A DNA stretch of 25,797 nt, taken from a virus. Each line of letters starts with the position of its first letter. The first letter of the stretch is position 1. Positions 9,065-15,798 of the stretch are shown here, one piece after another. The position numbers and the translations under genes were made by a program. The DNA lies in IMG/VR virus record IMGVR_UViG_3300028610_000134, positions 1 to 25,797 of that record, one strand, 5' to 3'. The notes below the pieces were generated by a model. It was not told the DNA's origin and searched no databases. It saw only the letters and a program-made list of their open reading frames with translations.

Positions 9065-9264
9065 CTATCCGACACCTTGTTGACTGCGTACGCTCCCACT
9101 CCGCCGAAGACGACGGACAGGAGCCCAATCCCGCCGGCCACGACCGCGCCCTCGAAGCGGGTCCATGGCCACAGGTCGAGGAACAGGCCGAGCATGATCA
9201 CCACCCACAGCGAGAACACGACGAAGAACGCCGACAGGCTGGCCGCGAGCTGCACCCGGGCCAT
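9055..9264 (-). CDS. Two-TM small protein, holin candidate
   Basis: The product is 69 residues from the ATG at 9264. It has two hydrophobic segments, about residues 6-30 (ASLSAFFVVFSLWVVIMLGL) and 38-62 (GAVVAGGIGLLSVVFGGVGA), joined by a short loop, and a short basic tail. Size, topology and position directly after the transglycosylase gene fit a class II-like holin. The frame remains open upstream, but residues before this Met are hydrophilic and would overlap the transglycosylase gene. A GGGAAGG sequence lies five bases before the chosen ATG. Another membrane protein role cannot be excluded. Confidence 0.65.
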   Translation of the reverse strand: MARVQLAASLSAFFVVFSLWVVIMLGLFLDLWPWTRFEGAVVAGGIGLLSVVFGGVGAYAVNKVSDRWG

Positions 9265-9301
9265 GGATACCTTCCCGCCCTCCTCCTTGAGGAAGGACCA
9301 C

Positions 9302-9796
9302 CTATCGTTGCTCAAGGATCCTCGCCCGGTGGATGACTTCGTCGACGTAGGGCTGCCTGCGGAGTTTCCCGGTGACTCTGTTTCCACCGAGCCCTCCGTT
9401 GTAGGCGGCCAGGGCCTGTGACCAGCTACCGTCCCCCCTCTCCTGTGACCAGATCAGATGTTTGCAGCCGTAGTAGAGCCCGAGCGACGGGTCCAGCAGC
9501 TGCGGAATGTACTTGCCCGTGAAGCCGCGTTCTCTGGCGACTTGCCCCATCACTTGCAGCAGTCCCCAGCTGGTGGCCAGCTGCCACTGCTCTCGCTTCT
9601 GGCGCCGAGTCGTCAGGTTAGGGACGACGTAGCGACGGTAGAAGCCGGGCTCTTCACGGACTGCGTCGGGGTCCCAGCGGGACTCCTGTGCCACCCAGCT
9701 GTTCATGACGGAACTTGGAGCGAGGCCCCACTCGTTCCCCTCGAACAGTTGAGAATCCGAACGGAAATGCTCTGCTAGATCGCGTAAACCCTGCAT
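9302..9796 (-). CDS. Lytic transglycosylase (SLT/lysozyme-like)
   Basis: This 164-residue enzyme carries the SLT-family signature. VAQESRWDP (35-43) contains the likely catalytic Glu38, SWGLLQVMG (76-84) follows, then LDPSLGLYYGCKHL, and AYNGG (131-135) closes the active site. It should cleave the glycan strand between MurNAc and GlcNAc with formation of an anhydro end. No signal peptide is seen, so release would depend on a holin, or the protein may act from the virion. The ATG at 9796 is preferred over an upstream TTG at 9844 because GGGAGG lies six bases before it. The start lies inside the end of the upstream metallopeptidase frame. Confidence 0.85.
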   Translation of the reverse strand: MQGLRDLAEHFRSDSQLFEGNEWGLAPSSVMNSWVAQESRWDPDAVREEPGFYRRYVVPNLTTRRQKREQWQLATSWGLLQVMGQVARERGFTGKYIPQLLDPSLGLYYGCKHLIWSQERGDGSWSQALAAYNGGLGGNRVTGKLRRQPYVDEVIHRARILEQR

Positions 9797-10367
9797 CCTG
9801 TACCTCCCGCTCGTCGAGCATGAGAGCCGGTAGACAGTGCCCAACCTCGTCGGGCATCATCGGGTGCTGCGTTGGCCCGACCATGAGGTGGATCAGCTCG
9901 TGCCGGATAGTCTGCTCCAGATCCTGCCCCGCCAGGTCGTCCTTCAGGACGATGCTATCGATGAACCAGGCGCCCTTGAATTCACTCGCGCGGCTCCCCA
10001 CGAAGCTCCACCCTTCCGCGAACAGATGCCACTGGATCTGGTGGTACGGAGCGTAGTCGCGCGTCTCGATCCCCTCGTGCTTCAGGCACTCCTCCGCCTC
10101 GCGGTAGAACCGTAGACCCTCTGGCCCCATCTGCGCTTTGCGGAGGTCCCGGAAGAAGTACCGCTTCAGAAGCAGCTCGCCTCGCGGACTCCGGCCGAAC
10201 CGGTTCTCCGGGTACTCGCTGAAGTAGGCTTCCTCGAAGTGCTTCGCTCGTATCAGAAACTCGGGGGCTTCCTGCGCTGGCAGGAGCATGAACGTCCCGA
10301 ACGCCCCGATCACGACCATGGAGACCATCAGAGCTTTCGCAAGGCTCTGTACCACCCGGCCGAGCAC
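9654..10367 (-). CDS. Membrane-targeted HELIH metallopeptidase-like protein
   Basis: The product is 237 residues from a GTG at 10367 whose G is shared with the TAG of the previous gene (TAGTG). Residues about 10-30 form one hydrophobic segment ending LLPAQEAPE, a signal anchor or signal peptide. A zinc-metallopeptidase motif RHELIH occurs at 155-160, with candidate third ligand His168 (QHP) and Cys178 downstream. This HExxH-x7-HP...C layout is seen in small secreted peptidase-like proteins. Its place in the lysis block suggests action in the periplasm or envelope, but the substrate is unknown. The last 47 residues overlap the transglycosylase gene in another frame and look compositionally biased, so the true C-terminus is uncertain. 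Confidence 0.75.
   Translation of the reverse strand: MLGRVVQSLAKALMVSMVVIGAFGTFMLLPAQEAPEFLIRAKHFEEAYFSEYPENRFGRSPRGELLLKRYFFRDLRKAQMGPEGLRFYREAEECLKHEGIETRDYAPYHQIQWHLFAEGWSFVGSRASEFKGAWFIDSIVLKDDLAGQDLEQTIRHELIHLMVGPTQHPMMPDEVGHCLPALMLDEREVQDAGFTRSSRAFPFGFSTVRGERVGPRSKFRHEQLGGTGVPLGPRRSP
9803..9808 (-). promoter_or_regulatory. Shine-Dalgarno site of transglycosylase gene
   Basis: GGGAGG on the minus strand lies six bases before the ATG at 9796. It decides the start against the TTG at 9844, which has no spaced ribosome-binding site. Confidence 0.7.
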
Positions 10368-10606
10368 TATTCGATCATCCAGTTGAGGGCGAACGTCAGC
10401 ATGGCACCAACGATTCCTGCCAGAGCTGCGAGCGCCGCCCATCCCCCCTTGATCCGGTCGTACTTGGATTCGAGCATGTCGACCCTACTTGCGACTGCGA
10501 GACTCGCCGCTCCCTGTCGGTGAACCTCTTCGTGAACGGCTTCGAGTTTCCCCTCGACTCGGCCTAGCGATCTCTGGATCTCCCGGAACGCTTGTCCGTT
10601 ATCCAT
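10367..10606 (-). CDS. Coiled-coil plus C-terminal TM protein (XhlA-like/holin-associated)
   Basis: The 79-residue product has an N-terminal heptad-like helix, about residues 4-55 (EIQRSLGRVEGKLEAVHEEV, then VASRVDMLESKYDRIKGG). A single C-terminal transmembrane segment follows at about 54-77 (WAALAALAGIVGAMLTFALN). This arrangement matches small phage lysis-associated membrane proteins such as the XhlA type. It starts at ATG just after the stop of the fibre gene, and its TAG overlaps the GTG of the metallopeptidase. Together with the next three genes it forms the lysis block. Holin or accessory function is inferred from topology and context. Confidence 0.7.
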   Translation of the reverse strand: MDNGQAFREIQRSLGRVEGKLEAVHEEVHRQGAASLAVASRVDMLESKYDRIKGGWAALAALAGIVGAMLTFALNWMIE

Positions 10607-10607
10607 A

Positions 10608-11327
10608 TCACGCCAGCTCCTTCGTGATCCGCATGGCTTCGAGGTAGGATCCGTTGCCGGCCTCGACTACCAGGGCCGACGTGCCCCCACCACTGGAGAA
10701 GCCCTGCGTGAGCCACGCCTCGTAGTAGTCGCCGTCGGCGGTGGCCACGTCGAGCACGGCCACGTCTACCGAAACGTCGCCCGAGTTGGTCTGATCGATC
10801 CCGTCATTGAAGTACGGGATCCGGGCCTCACCGATGATCTCAGAGCCGTTCTTCTTGATCTGGATGAGCATGAACCGGCCGTCGTCCCCACCGCCCGCCG
10901 AGCCGGCGGTCTTCGGCCCCTTGATCGAGGCGCGGATCTGCCACAGCCCGGTGCCGTCCGCTGGGACGGTCATGCGGGTGATGTCGGGAGTGGAGAGGCT
11001 GCCCTCGTCGAAGACGTTCGTGCCCCAGCCCATCTTGGTGGCGGAGTTCTTGGGCACGGACTGACTCGAAGACAGCTCCGAGCGGGCGCCGAGCGCCGTC
11101 GGGGGATTGTCCTCCAGCGTAGTCACGCGCGTCTCGATCGCGTCGATCTCCCCCTCCAGGGTCGTGAGCTGGGCCTGCAACAGGCCGATGACCCCGTCTA
11201 TGCCGAGCAGGATGTCGGCGTCATCTTCCCCGAAGACGGCGTTGAGGAGGCCGCCCCACGAGCCGATGTCACCACCCACGTCGGGCAGGAGCCAACCGTA
11301 ATTTGCAGTGGGATCTTGTACAGCCAT
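10608..11327 (-). CDS. Fibre protein with YGW...GGxxxxWG N-terminus and C1q-like domain
   Basis: This 239-residue protein starts at ATG behind GGGAGAG. Its N-terminus, AVQDPTANYGWLLPDVGG...WGGLLN, is a widespread phage fibre motif of the type YGWxxPxxGGxxxxWGxxLN, probably a virion attachment segment. Residues about 40-75 form a heptad coiled coil (LLQAQLTTLEGEIDAIETRV). From about 80 on there is a beta-sandwich pattern with MTVPADGTGLWQIRASIKG and GRFMLIQIKKNG, resembling the C1q/TNF-like trimeric heads of fibres. It is a tandem paralogue of the next gene upstream and probably contacts the host surface. Confidence 0.75.
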   Translation of the reverse strand: MAVQDPTANYGWLLPDVGGDIGSWGGLLNAVFGEDDADILLGIDGVIGLLQAQLTTLEGEIDAIETRVTTLEDNPPTALGARSELSSSQSVPKNSATKMGWGTNVFDEGSLSTPDITRMTVPADGTGLWQIRASIKGPKTAGSAGGGDDGRFMLIQIKKNGSEIIGEARIPYFNDGIDQTNSGDVSVDVAVLDVATADGDYYEAWLTQGFSSGGGTSALVVEAGNGSYLEAMRITKELA

Positions 11328-11336
11328 GATCTCTCC

Positions 11337-12701
11337 CTAAGTGAGTTCGGCGCCTGGGACAGCAATCGTCCAGACGAGTCCGCTCGCGTTCGTAGTGTGC
11401 TCGAATCCGTCCGGGTCCTCAGACGTGACGTTCGCCGCCCTGGAGGCTGCACGGATCGACTGTACATTCGAGGCGCCCTCGAACCCGCCATCGCCCGAGT
11501 AGGCGTTGGGGGTGACGGGGTAGGCCACGAACACGTAGTCGGAACCCGGTGCCCCGACAGCGAGGAACAGCGTATCCTTCGGCCCCCACGAGGGGGTAAT
11601 TACCAGCGGGTTGATCTGGAACCCGAACGGCGCACCACCGTCCTGGTCCTGCACCACCGCTTCGACCGCCTCGCCGGGCACGTTGTGCGATGCCTTCGGA
11701 ATCACGTAGGCCACGGACGCACTGGTCCTACCGAGACTCGTAATGAAGCTGGCCGTCTCGGCGGAGCCGGTAGCGACCTTCGTCACCACCACTCCGTCCG
11801 TCACCGTACTGGTCGCGCCGGCGTCGAGAATCACACTCCAACCACCGGGGGGCGTGATAGTCACGTTCGCCCGGGAGTTGAAGCAGATGACGATGAGGTC
11901 GCCCGTGACGTGCGCCCCGATTGCCACGCTGTGCGTGGTCCGCGAGGTCAGGTTCGTGATCGTGGCGTTGCCCACCGTCGGCGGGATAGTCACGATCGGA
12001 GACCAGTGCCGGTACATCTCGAAGAACGACCGCATGACGCCCTGGCTGATCTGCTTAGTGGCAACCCCGGTGTCGTTGTAGTCGTACGTGATCTCCAGCT
12101 CGTAGTAGTCCGTCTCGACGGCGTCGTCCAACGCCTCGATCGAGATGGTGATGTCCCCGCTCCGGTCCTCGTGAACGTCGTCGTTCATGTAGTGCTTGCG
12201 GGCGACCGCGATCTCTGTGCTGCCGTTCTTCACGATCCGCAGGAGGAGGCTAACACCGTCGTCCCCGCTGGCGGTCGTGTACGGCAGCGTGACCTGGCCC
12301 CGGATGGTGAAGAGGCCGTCCAGGTCCGACGGAACCGTGAGCCGCGTCGGCTGAGTCGACAGGTCCACCACGCCGCCCAGGTCGAAGTCCTCCGTGTCCC
12401 ACACGATGTCTTCAGCGGACGCCTTGGCCAGCTGCACCGTGGAGACGAGATGGACGCGCCCGTACGCCGGGCGTGGTGACACCGATTCTAGCTGCTCGAC
12501 CCGCTGCTCCAGCTCTTCCTTGTTCGTGATCGCCAACGCGATGGCGTCGGCCAGCTGGCTGATCACGGTGTCGACGGACTCGATGGCTGCGCCAAGGGCC
12601 TCACCGATCGCCTCGTTCAGCTCAGTGCCCCAGGTGTCGTCAGAGCCGCCGTCCGTGGGAAGGTCCCAGCCGTAGTTGGTGGTCGGATCCTGTACGGTCA
12701 T
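11337..12701 (-). CDS. Longer paralogous fibre protein with extra C-terminal beta domain
   Basis: This 454-residue protein repeats the architecture of the gene at 10608-11327. It has TVQDPTTNYGWDLPTDGG...WGTELN at the N-terminus, a coiled coil around 60-75 (NKEELEQRVEQLES), and a C1q-like sandwich with RLTVPSDLDGLFTIRGQV and LLLRIVKNGS. It carries about 200 more residues. This extra domain (about 250-454; GDLIV near 265, then TLFLAVGAPGSDYVFVAYP) matches in motif spacing the protein at 22538-23239. The ATG overlaps the adaptor stop as TAATG. It is likely an adhesion fibre whose tip domain was gained by module exchange. Confidence 0.75.
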   Translation of the reverse strand: MTVQDPTTNYGWDLPTDGGSDDTWGTELNEAIGEALGAAIESVDTVISQLADAIALAITNKEELEQRVEQLESVSPRPAYGRVHLVSTVQLAKASAEDIVWDTEDFDLGGVVDLSTQPTRLTVPSDLDGLFTIRGQVTLPYTTASGDDGVSLLLRIVKNGSTEIAVARKHYMNDDVHEDRSGDITISIEALDDAVETDYYELEITYDYNDTGVATKQISQGVMRSFFEMYRHWSPIVTIPPTVGNATITNLTSRTTHSVAIGAHVTGDLIVICFNSRANVTITPPGGWSVILDAGATSTVTDGVVVTKVATGSAETASFITSLGRTSASVAYVIPKASHNVPGEAVEAVVQDQDGGAPFGFQINPLVITPSWGPKDTLFLAVGAPGSDYVFVAYPVTPNAYSGDGGFEGASNVQSIRAASRAANVTSEDPDGFEHTTNASGLVWTIAVPGAELT

Positions 12702-13345
12702 TAGAACACCAACCGGGGCTCGTCGACCATCTCGCCGCCGAAGATGAGCCGCTGTGTGGCCAGGCCCATCTTCTCAAGGCGCTCTTCCAGCTCACCCTTC
12801 CACACGGGGATCCGGTTGTCGTCCTTCAGGTATGGAGCACTCTCCAGGAGCGCCGCGTACAGGTAGATGTCGGGATTCTCCGTGAGGAACCGACTGGTGG
12901 GAACGGTCGAGGAGACCGGAGTCAGCTTCGCCCAATACTGCGCCTGGAGCGCGAACGTGGCGTTCGGCTCCGGGGCGACGATCAGCGTGGTGTTGCCGGC
13001 TCCGTCCTGGCGGATGGCGCAAGCTGCGGGCACACCGGTAGCGTCCCCGGACAGCAGGGCCTTGTACTTGGTGAGCCCGCCGAGGTCGGTGAGCACGAGG
13101 GGGCCGAAGACGTTCGGGCCATCGTGCGCCACCGAGTACAGCGAGTCGATGTCGGACGGAAGGTCAGTCGCTTCCGCTGAGACCGATAGCGGGGTCAGGT
13201 CCACCAGCTGCTTCGCCCGGTCGTCCCTCTTGATCCTCGCTTCGCCCCTCTGGATGAACCCCGGAATCGTCGCCGTCAGGTCCGTCCTGTTCAGAACGTC
13301 CGCGATCTCCGCTACCAGCGTCGAGTAGTTCGTGATCACTGCCAT
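12701..13345 (-). CDS. Head-tail adaptor (P22 gp4 / T7 gp11-like)
   Basis: The product has 214 residues. The opening ITNYSTLVAEIADVLNRTD then IPGFIQRGEARIKRDDR is characteristic of podovirus adaptor proteins that form the ring below the portal. The central part has the usual SLPSDI-type segment (here DLPSDIDSLYSV) and beta strands (TTLIVAPEPNATFALQAQYW). The C-terminus has helices for ring packing (YLYAALLESAPYL and LEERLEKMG). The ATG at 13345 fits the family start exactly. The gene is followed by fibre genes through a TAATG overlap. Its start lies 182 bases inside the end of the glycosyltransferase frame. Confidence 0.82.
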   Translation of the reverse strand: MAVITNYSTLVAEIADVLNRTDLTATIPGFIQRGEARIKRDDRAKQLVDLTPLSVSAEATDLPSDIDSLYSVAHDGPNVFGPLVLTDLGGLTKYKALLSGDATGVPAACAIRQDGAGNTTLIVAPEPNATFALQAQYWAKLTPVSSTVPTSRFLTENPDIYLYAALLESAPYLKDDNRIPVWKGELEERLEKMGLATQRLIFGGEMVDEPRLVF

Positions 13346-14144
13346 CGTCTAACTCTGCCTTTGCCTTTGCTTCAGCCCGCATCGCGTCGGCCGCCCAAAC
13401 GTGGTCCGGCCCGAATACCTCAGTGCCGATGTGCTGGATCCTCTTCGAGAGGTCGTGGTCGATGAACAGCGTGACTCCGTGCTCCGCCACTAGCCGGCAG
13501 AAGTACACGTCCTCACCGATCTGCGCCTTGCGCTTCGGCATCCACTCGTACCACCACCAGGGACCGTTCTCCCGGGGATCCGGTAGCGCCTCGAACACGT
13601 CCCGGCGGATGAGCACGAAGCCGAACCCCATGGCATCCACCTCTTCCAGGCCGGTCGACTCGGGCTGCGTCTCTAGGAGCACGCCCTTGCCGCCCACTTC
13701 CGCTTCCTTGTCGGCTACGGTCTTGACACCGAGCCACCGGATCGGAGGCGCCCGTGAAGGATAGTTCACGCCCACCATCGCCTCCTGGTGAGTCAGCAAC
13801 TTCACCAGGGCGTCGGGCGGAAACCTCATGTCCGAGTCGATGAACAGGAAGTAGTCGGTCGGCTTCTGCATCGCGCCCATGACCAGCGCCTGCCGAGCCG
13901 TGTGGACGTACGTCCCGATCTGGAACCCTACGCCGAGGGTGTCGATGATGCCGGGCTTCACGAAGTGGCTCGCCGTGAAGGACATCATCTGCGCCAGGTC
14001 GTACGCGAAGGCGGCCTTCACCTCCGACTGACACGGCACGAGGACCATGACGTTGACGCCGGGCCGGGTCTCCAGCTCGCCGTCGACTTGCTTCTCCATC
14101 TTCTTCAGCTCGCGCTCTTGGCGCCTACGCTGCTGTCGGTTCAC
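13164..14144 (-). CDS. GT-A type glycosyltransferase-like protein, C-terminus doubtful
   Basis: The frame gives 326 residues from the GTG at 14144, which has GGAG four to five bases upstream; a GTG at 14156 is also possible. After a basic helical N-terminus it shows a GT-A fold pattern. NVMVLVPC (31-38) is the first nucleotide-sugar-binding strand. FLFIDSDMRFPPDALVKLL (99-117) holds the DxD-type metal site (Asp103, Asp105). AMGFGFVLIRRDVFEAL lies near 171-187, and IGEDVYFCRLVAEHG near 209-223 is the usual acidic acceptor helix. It probably transfers a sugar, perhaps to a virion protein or host glycan. Beyond about residue 265 the frame overlaps the adaptor gene and reads as Asp/Gly-rich shadow sequence. 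A TAG in the +1 frame lies at 13349-13351. Confidence 0.82.
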   Translation of the reverse strand: MNRQQRRRQERELKKMEKQVDGELETRPGVNVMVLVPCQSEVKAAFAYDLAQMMSFTASHFVKPGIIDTLGVGFQIGTYVHTARQALVMGAMQKPTDYFLFIDSDMRFPPDALVKLLTHQEAMVGVNYPSRAPPIRWLGVKTVADKEAEVGGKGVLLETQPESTGLEEVDAMGFGFVLIRRDVFEALPDPRENGPWWWYEWMPKRKAQIGEDVYFCRLVAEHGVTLFIDHDLSKRIQHIGTEVFGPDHVWAADAMRAEAKAKAELDDGSDHELLDAGSGDRGRSEQDGPDGDDSGVHPEGRSEDQEGRPGEAAGGPDPAIGLSGSD

Positions 14145-14159
14145 AGGACTCTCCACAGG

Positions 14160-14483
14160 CTAAATTCTGCCGGGCCTCGTTCGCCAGGCGCTGTTGTCCG
14201 GGTCGTTGAGCCACGCCGTAAACGCGACCCCGTCCGGGTCTTTCCGCTCGTTGATGATCCCCCGCTTGACCAGGCTGTAGTAGATCGCCGTGGGGACCCG
14301 CGCGACGTGGTTCTGGAACTGGTCCCAGCGCCCGCCCCGCTCGTTGAAGTTCATCTTGTTGTTGCGGATGATGTCGGTCACGTCCTGCTTGGTGTGGATA
14401 GTCACATCCCCATCACCGTGCTGGAGGTGAATCCGCTTGATCGCCTGTTCAGGCGTCTCGTTCAGCTTCCTCGCTCTGCTCAC
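14160..14483 (-). CDS. Conserved-looking hypothetical phage protein
   Basis: The product is 107 residues from a GTG at 14483 that overlaps the preceding stop by four bases (GTGA). The N-terminal half is helical (RARKLNETPEQAIKRIHLQH). The second half contains TAIYYSLVKRGIINERKDPD then AFTAWLNDPDNSAWRTRPGR, a Trp/Pro-rich ending that looks like a recurring phage hypothetical family. A longer start at 14588 is rejected because the extra residues are Arg-rich shadow of the overlapping gene. It lies between the Rz-like and glycosyltransferase genes. No function can be assigned. Confidence 0.72.
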   Translation of the reverse strand: MSRARKLNETPEQAIKRIHLQHGDGDVTIHTKQDVTDIIRNNKMNFNERGGRWDQFQNHVARVPTAIYYSLVKRGIINERKDPDGVAFTAWLNDPDNSAWRTRPGRI

Positions 14484-15037
14484 AGGCTTATCTTCCAAGA
14501 GAGGTTGATGGCGACGGGTCCGACACAGGGGTTGCCCCCGGAGCAGACGCCGGCGAACGGGCCAATACCCAGCTGTGGGATGTACCACGGCTTCTTGGTC
14601 GGCCGTACCACCAACAGGCTATAGAGGCTGTCGCCCCTCGTTAGGGCGATCTTCAGTGCTTCACGGGTTAGGTCGTGGGCGGCGCTTTCCGTCTGGTACG
14701 ATATTTTCCAGCGGTTACTTTGCTCCACGACTTCCACTATCACCTCGTCCCGCTGCTCCTCGCCTGGCGTGACCGCCGGGGGCAAGTTGCGGATGCGTTC
14801 GACGATGACAGGTTCCCGAGCAGCGGCTTCCTCCGCGCTGGCTACGGCCTGTGAGCGCAGCTCTTCCGCTTCGGCCTGCAAGTCCACTACCCGGGACCGT
14901 AGTTGTCGGCTCTCGGCCATCGCCACCTTGACGCGGGCCTCCCAGGCGTCTGCACGTCCGCCGTAACAGCGGTCCACCCCCATAACGAGGGCGACCACTG
15001 CTCCGACGATCAGCAGACCCTTCCAGATCGGCTTCAC
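14480..15037 (-). CDS. Membrane-anchored coiled-coil protein, Rz/i-spanin-like
   Basis: This is a 185-residue protein with an N-terminal anchor (about residues 5-22, WKGLLIVGAVVALVMGV). A long charged helix spans about 28-75 (MAESRQLRSRVVDLQAEAEE). A second helical stretch runs to about 140. The C-terminus is beta-rich with a Cys pair (GVCSGGNPCVG) and ends INLSWKISL. A type II anchor plus periplasmic coiled coil is the classical inner-membrane spanin layout, although spanins usually sit beside the endolysin and this gene does not. It starts at GTG sharing a G with the preceding TAG (TAGTG). A structural or envelope role is the alternative. Confidence 0.7.
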   Translation of the reverse strand: MKPIWKGLLIVGAVVALVMGVDRCYGGRADAWEARVKVAMAESRQLRSRVVDLQAEAEELRSQAVASAEEAAAREPVIVERIRNLPPAVTPGEEQRDEVIVEVVEQSNRWKISYQTESAAHDLTREALKIALTRGDSLYSLLVVRPTKKPWYIPQLGIGPFAGVCSGGNPCVGPVAINLSWKISL

Positions 15038-15240
15038 TACGCCGCCGCGACGGTGCCGGTCAGGATGCCGGCCGCGATCAGATCCTTGATCACGGTGCCG
15101 AGCAAGTCCGACAGCTCGTCATTCGACGCCGAGTTGCAGTCGATGTCGAGGTCTGCGGTCCAGTTGGTGAGTGCGTACACCCGCGATCCCGAAACCGGGT
15201 GGTTCGGAACATCGGTACGGATCCTCTGTGGGACTGCCAT
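15037..15240 (-). CDS. Small hypothetical protein
   Basis: This 67-residue protein starts at ATG with GGAGG a few bases upstream, a strong site that supports it as real. It has an N-terminal beta-like part (RVYALTNWTADLDIDCNSAS) and a helical C-terminus (DLLGTVIKDLIAAGILTG). No TM segment or enzyme motif is seen. Its place between the sulfotransferase and the Rz-like gene says little about its role. Many tailed phages carry proteins of this size and type in the head module. Confidence 0.68.
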   Translation of the reverse strand: MAVPQRIRTDVPNHPVSGSRVYALTNWTADLDIDCNSASNDELSDLLGTVIKDLIAAGILTGTVAAA

Positions 15241-15241
15241 C

Positions 15242-15778
15242 TTAACCTCCGTGCGAGTACGAGTAGCCGTACCGCTTGATTTCGTTTTTCCAGCGGGCGG
15301 CCACGTAGTCCCGGGTCGCCTCGTCGTAGTGGCTTGAGTAGTGCTGCTTCTTGGTGGCCGTCCGGGCCGCCCCGAGGTTCACTTTGGGGAGCACGACCGG
15401 CTGCCGAAGCACCGACCCCAAGTCGTTTTCTATGGTCTCGAACCGCATGATCCGGTCCGCGATCTGCGTGTGAAGGCCCCACATTTCTCCTTGGACCGGG
15501 AAATACTTCCAGTGGCGCTCCATGAACCTCTCGATCCATGCCACGCCGAACGGGAGCCCCCGTGCGCCGGAGAAGTAGAACCAGCTCACCCAAGCGTCCC
15601 AATGGTTCCGTACGGCCGTGAAGACCGTCCAGTCGGGGCCAGGGTGCTCGATCAACGGGGCGTGGTGCCCGTCCTTCCTCTCGAAGCCAAAGTCCTGCTC
15701 CAAGAGCTGCCGCGTTGCCTTGCTCGCGGTCTTAGGGCTGGCGAGGTAGACCATGCCCAACTTGTGAGAGATGAGCAT
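15242..15778 (-). CDS. Sulfotransferase family protein
   Basis: This 178-residue protein has both PAPS-binding signatures of sulfotransferases. VYLASPKTASKATRQLL (10-26) is the 5'-phosphosulfate loop, and FTAVRNHWDAWVSWFYF (53-69) is the 3'-phosphate site with Arg57 and Ser65 at the expected spacing. His38/His39 lie between them as possible catalytic residues. The end, HYSSHYDEATRDYVAARW then IKRYGYSY, matches the closing helix of many short bacterial and phage sulfotransferases. It should move a sulfate group from PAPS onto a hydroxyl, likely of a carbohydrate, but the acceptor is unknown. The ATG follows GAGGAAC. It lies in the head-to-tail module close to a glycosyltransferase gene. Confidence 0.87.
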   Translation of the reverse strand: MLISHKLGMVYLASPKTASKATRQLLEQDFGFERKDGHHAPLIEHPGPDWTVFTAVRNHWDAWVSWFYFSGARGLPFGVAWIERFMERHWKYFPVQGEMWGLHTQIADRIMRFETIENDLGSVLRQPVVLPKVNLGAARTATKKQHYSSHYDEATRDYVAARWKNEIKRYGYSYSHGG

Positions 15779-15798
15779 GGTTCCTCGTCAGGCTAGTC

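Noticed and set aside
9265-9387. Longer start for the two-TM holin candidate
   Set aside because: The extra residues are hydrophilic and overlap the transglycosylase end; the ATG at 9264 directly precedes the first TM segment.
9797-9844. TTG start for the transglycosylase
   Set aside because: It has no spaced ribosome-binding site; the ATG at 9796 has GGGAGG six bases upstream.
10368-10442. Longer start for the metallopeptidase
   Set aside because: It would overlap the coiled-coil/TM gene; the TAGTG junction gives a natural GTG start.
11316-12479. Plus-strand open frame of 387 codons
   Set aside because: It mirrors the fibre gene and has a shadow-type composition.
14484-14588. Longer start for the 107-residue hypothetical protein
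   Set aside because: The extra N-terminus is Arg-rich shadow of the Rz-like gene; the GTGA junction at 14480-14483 is better.
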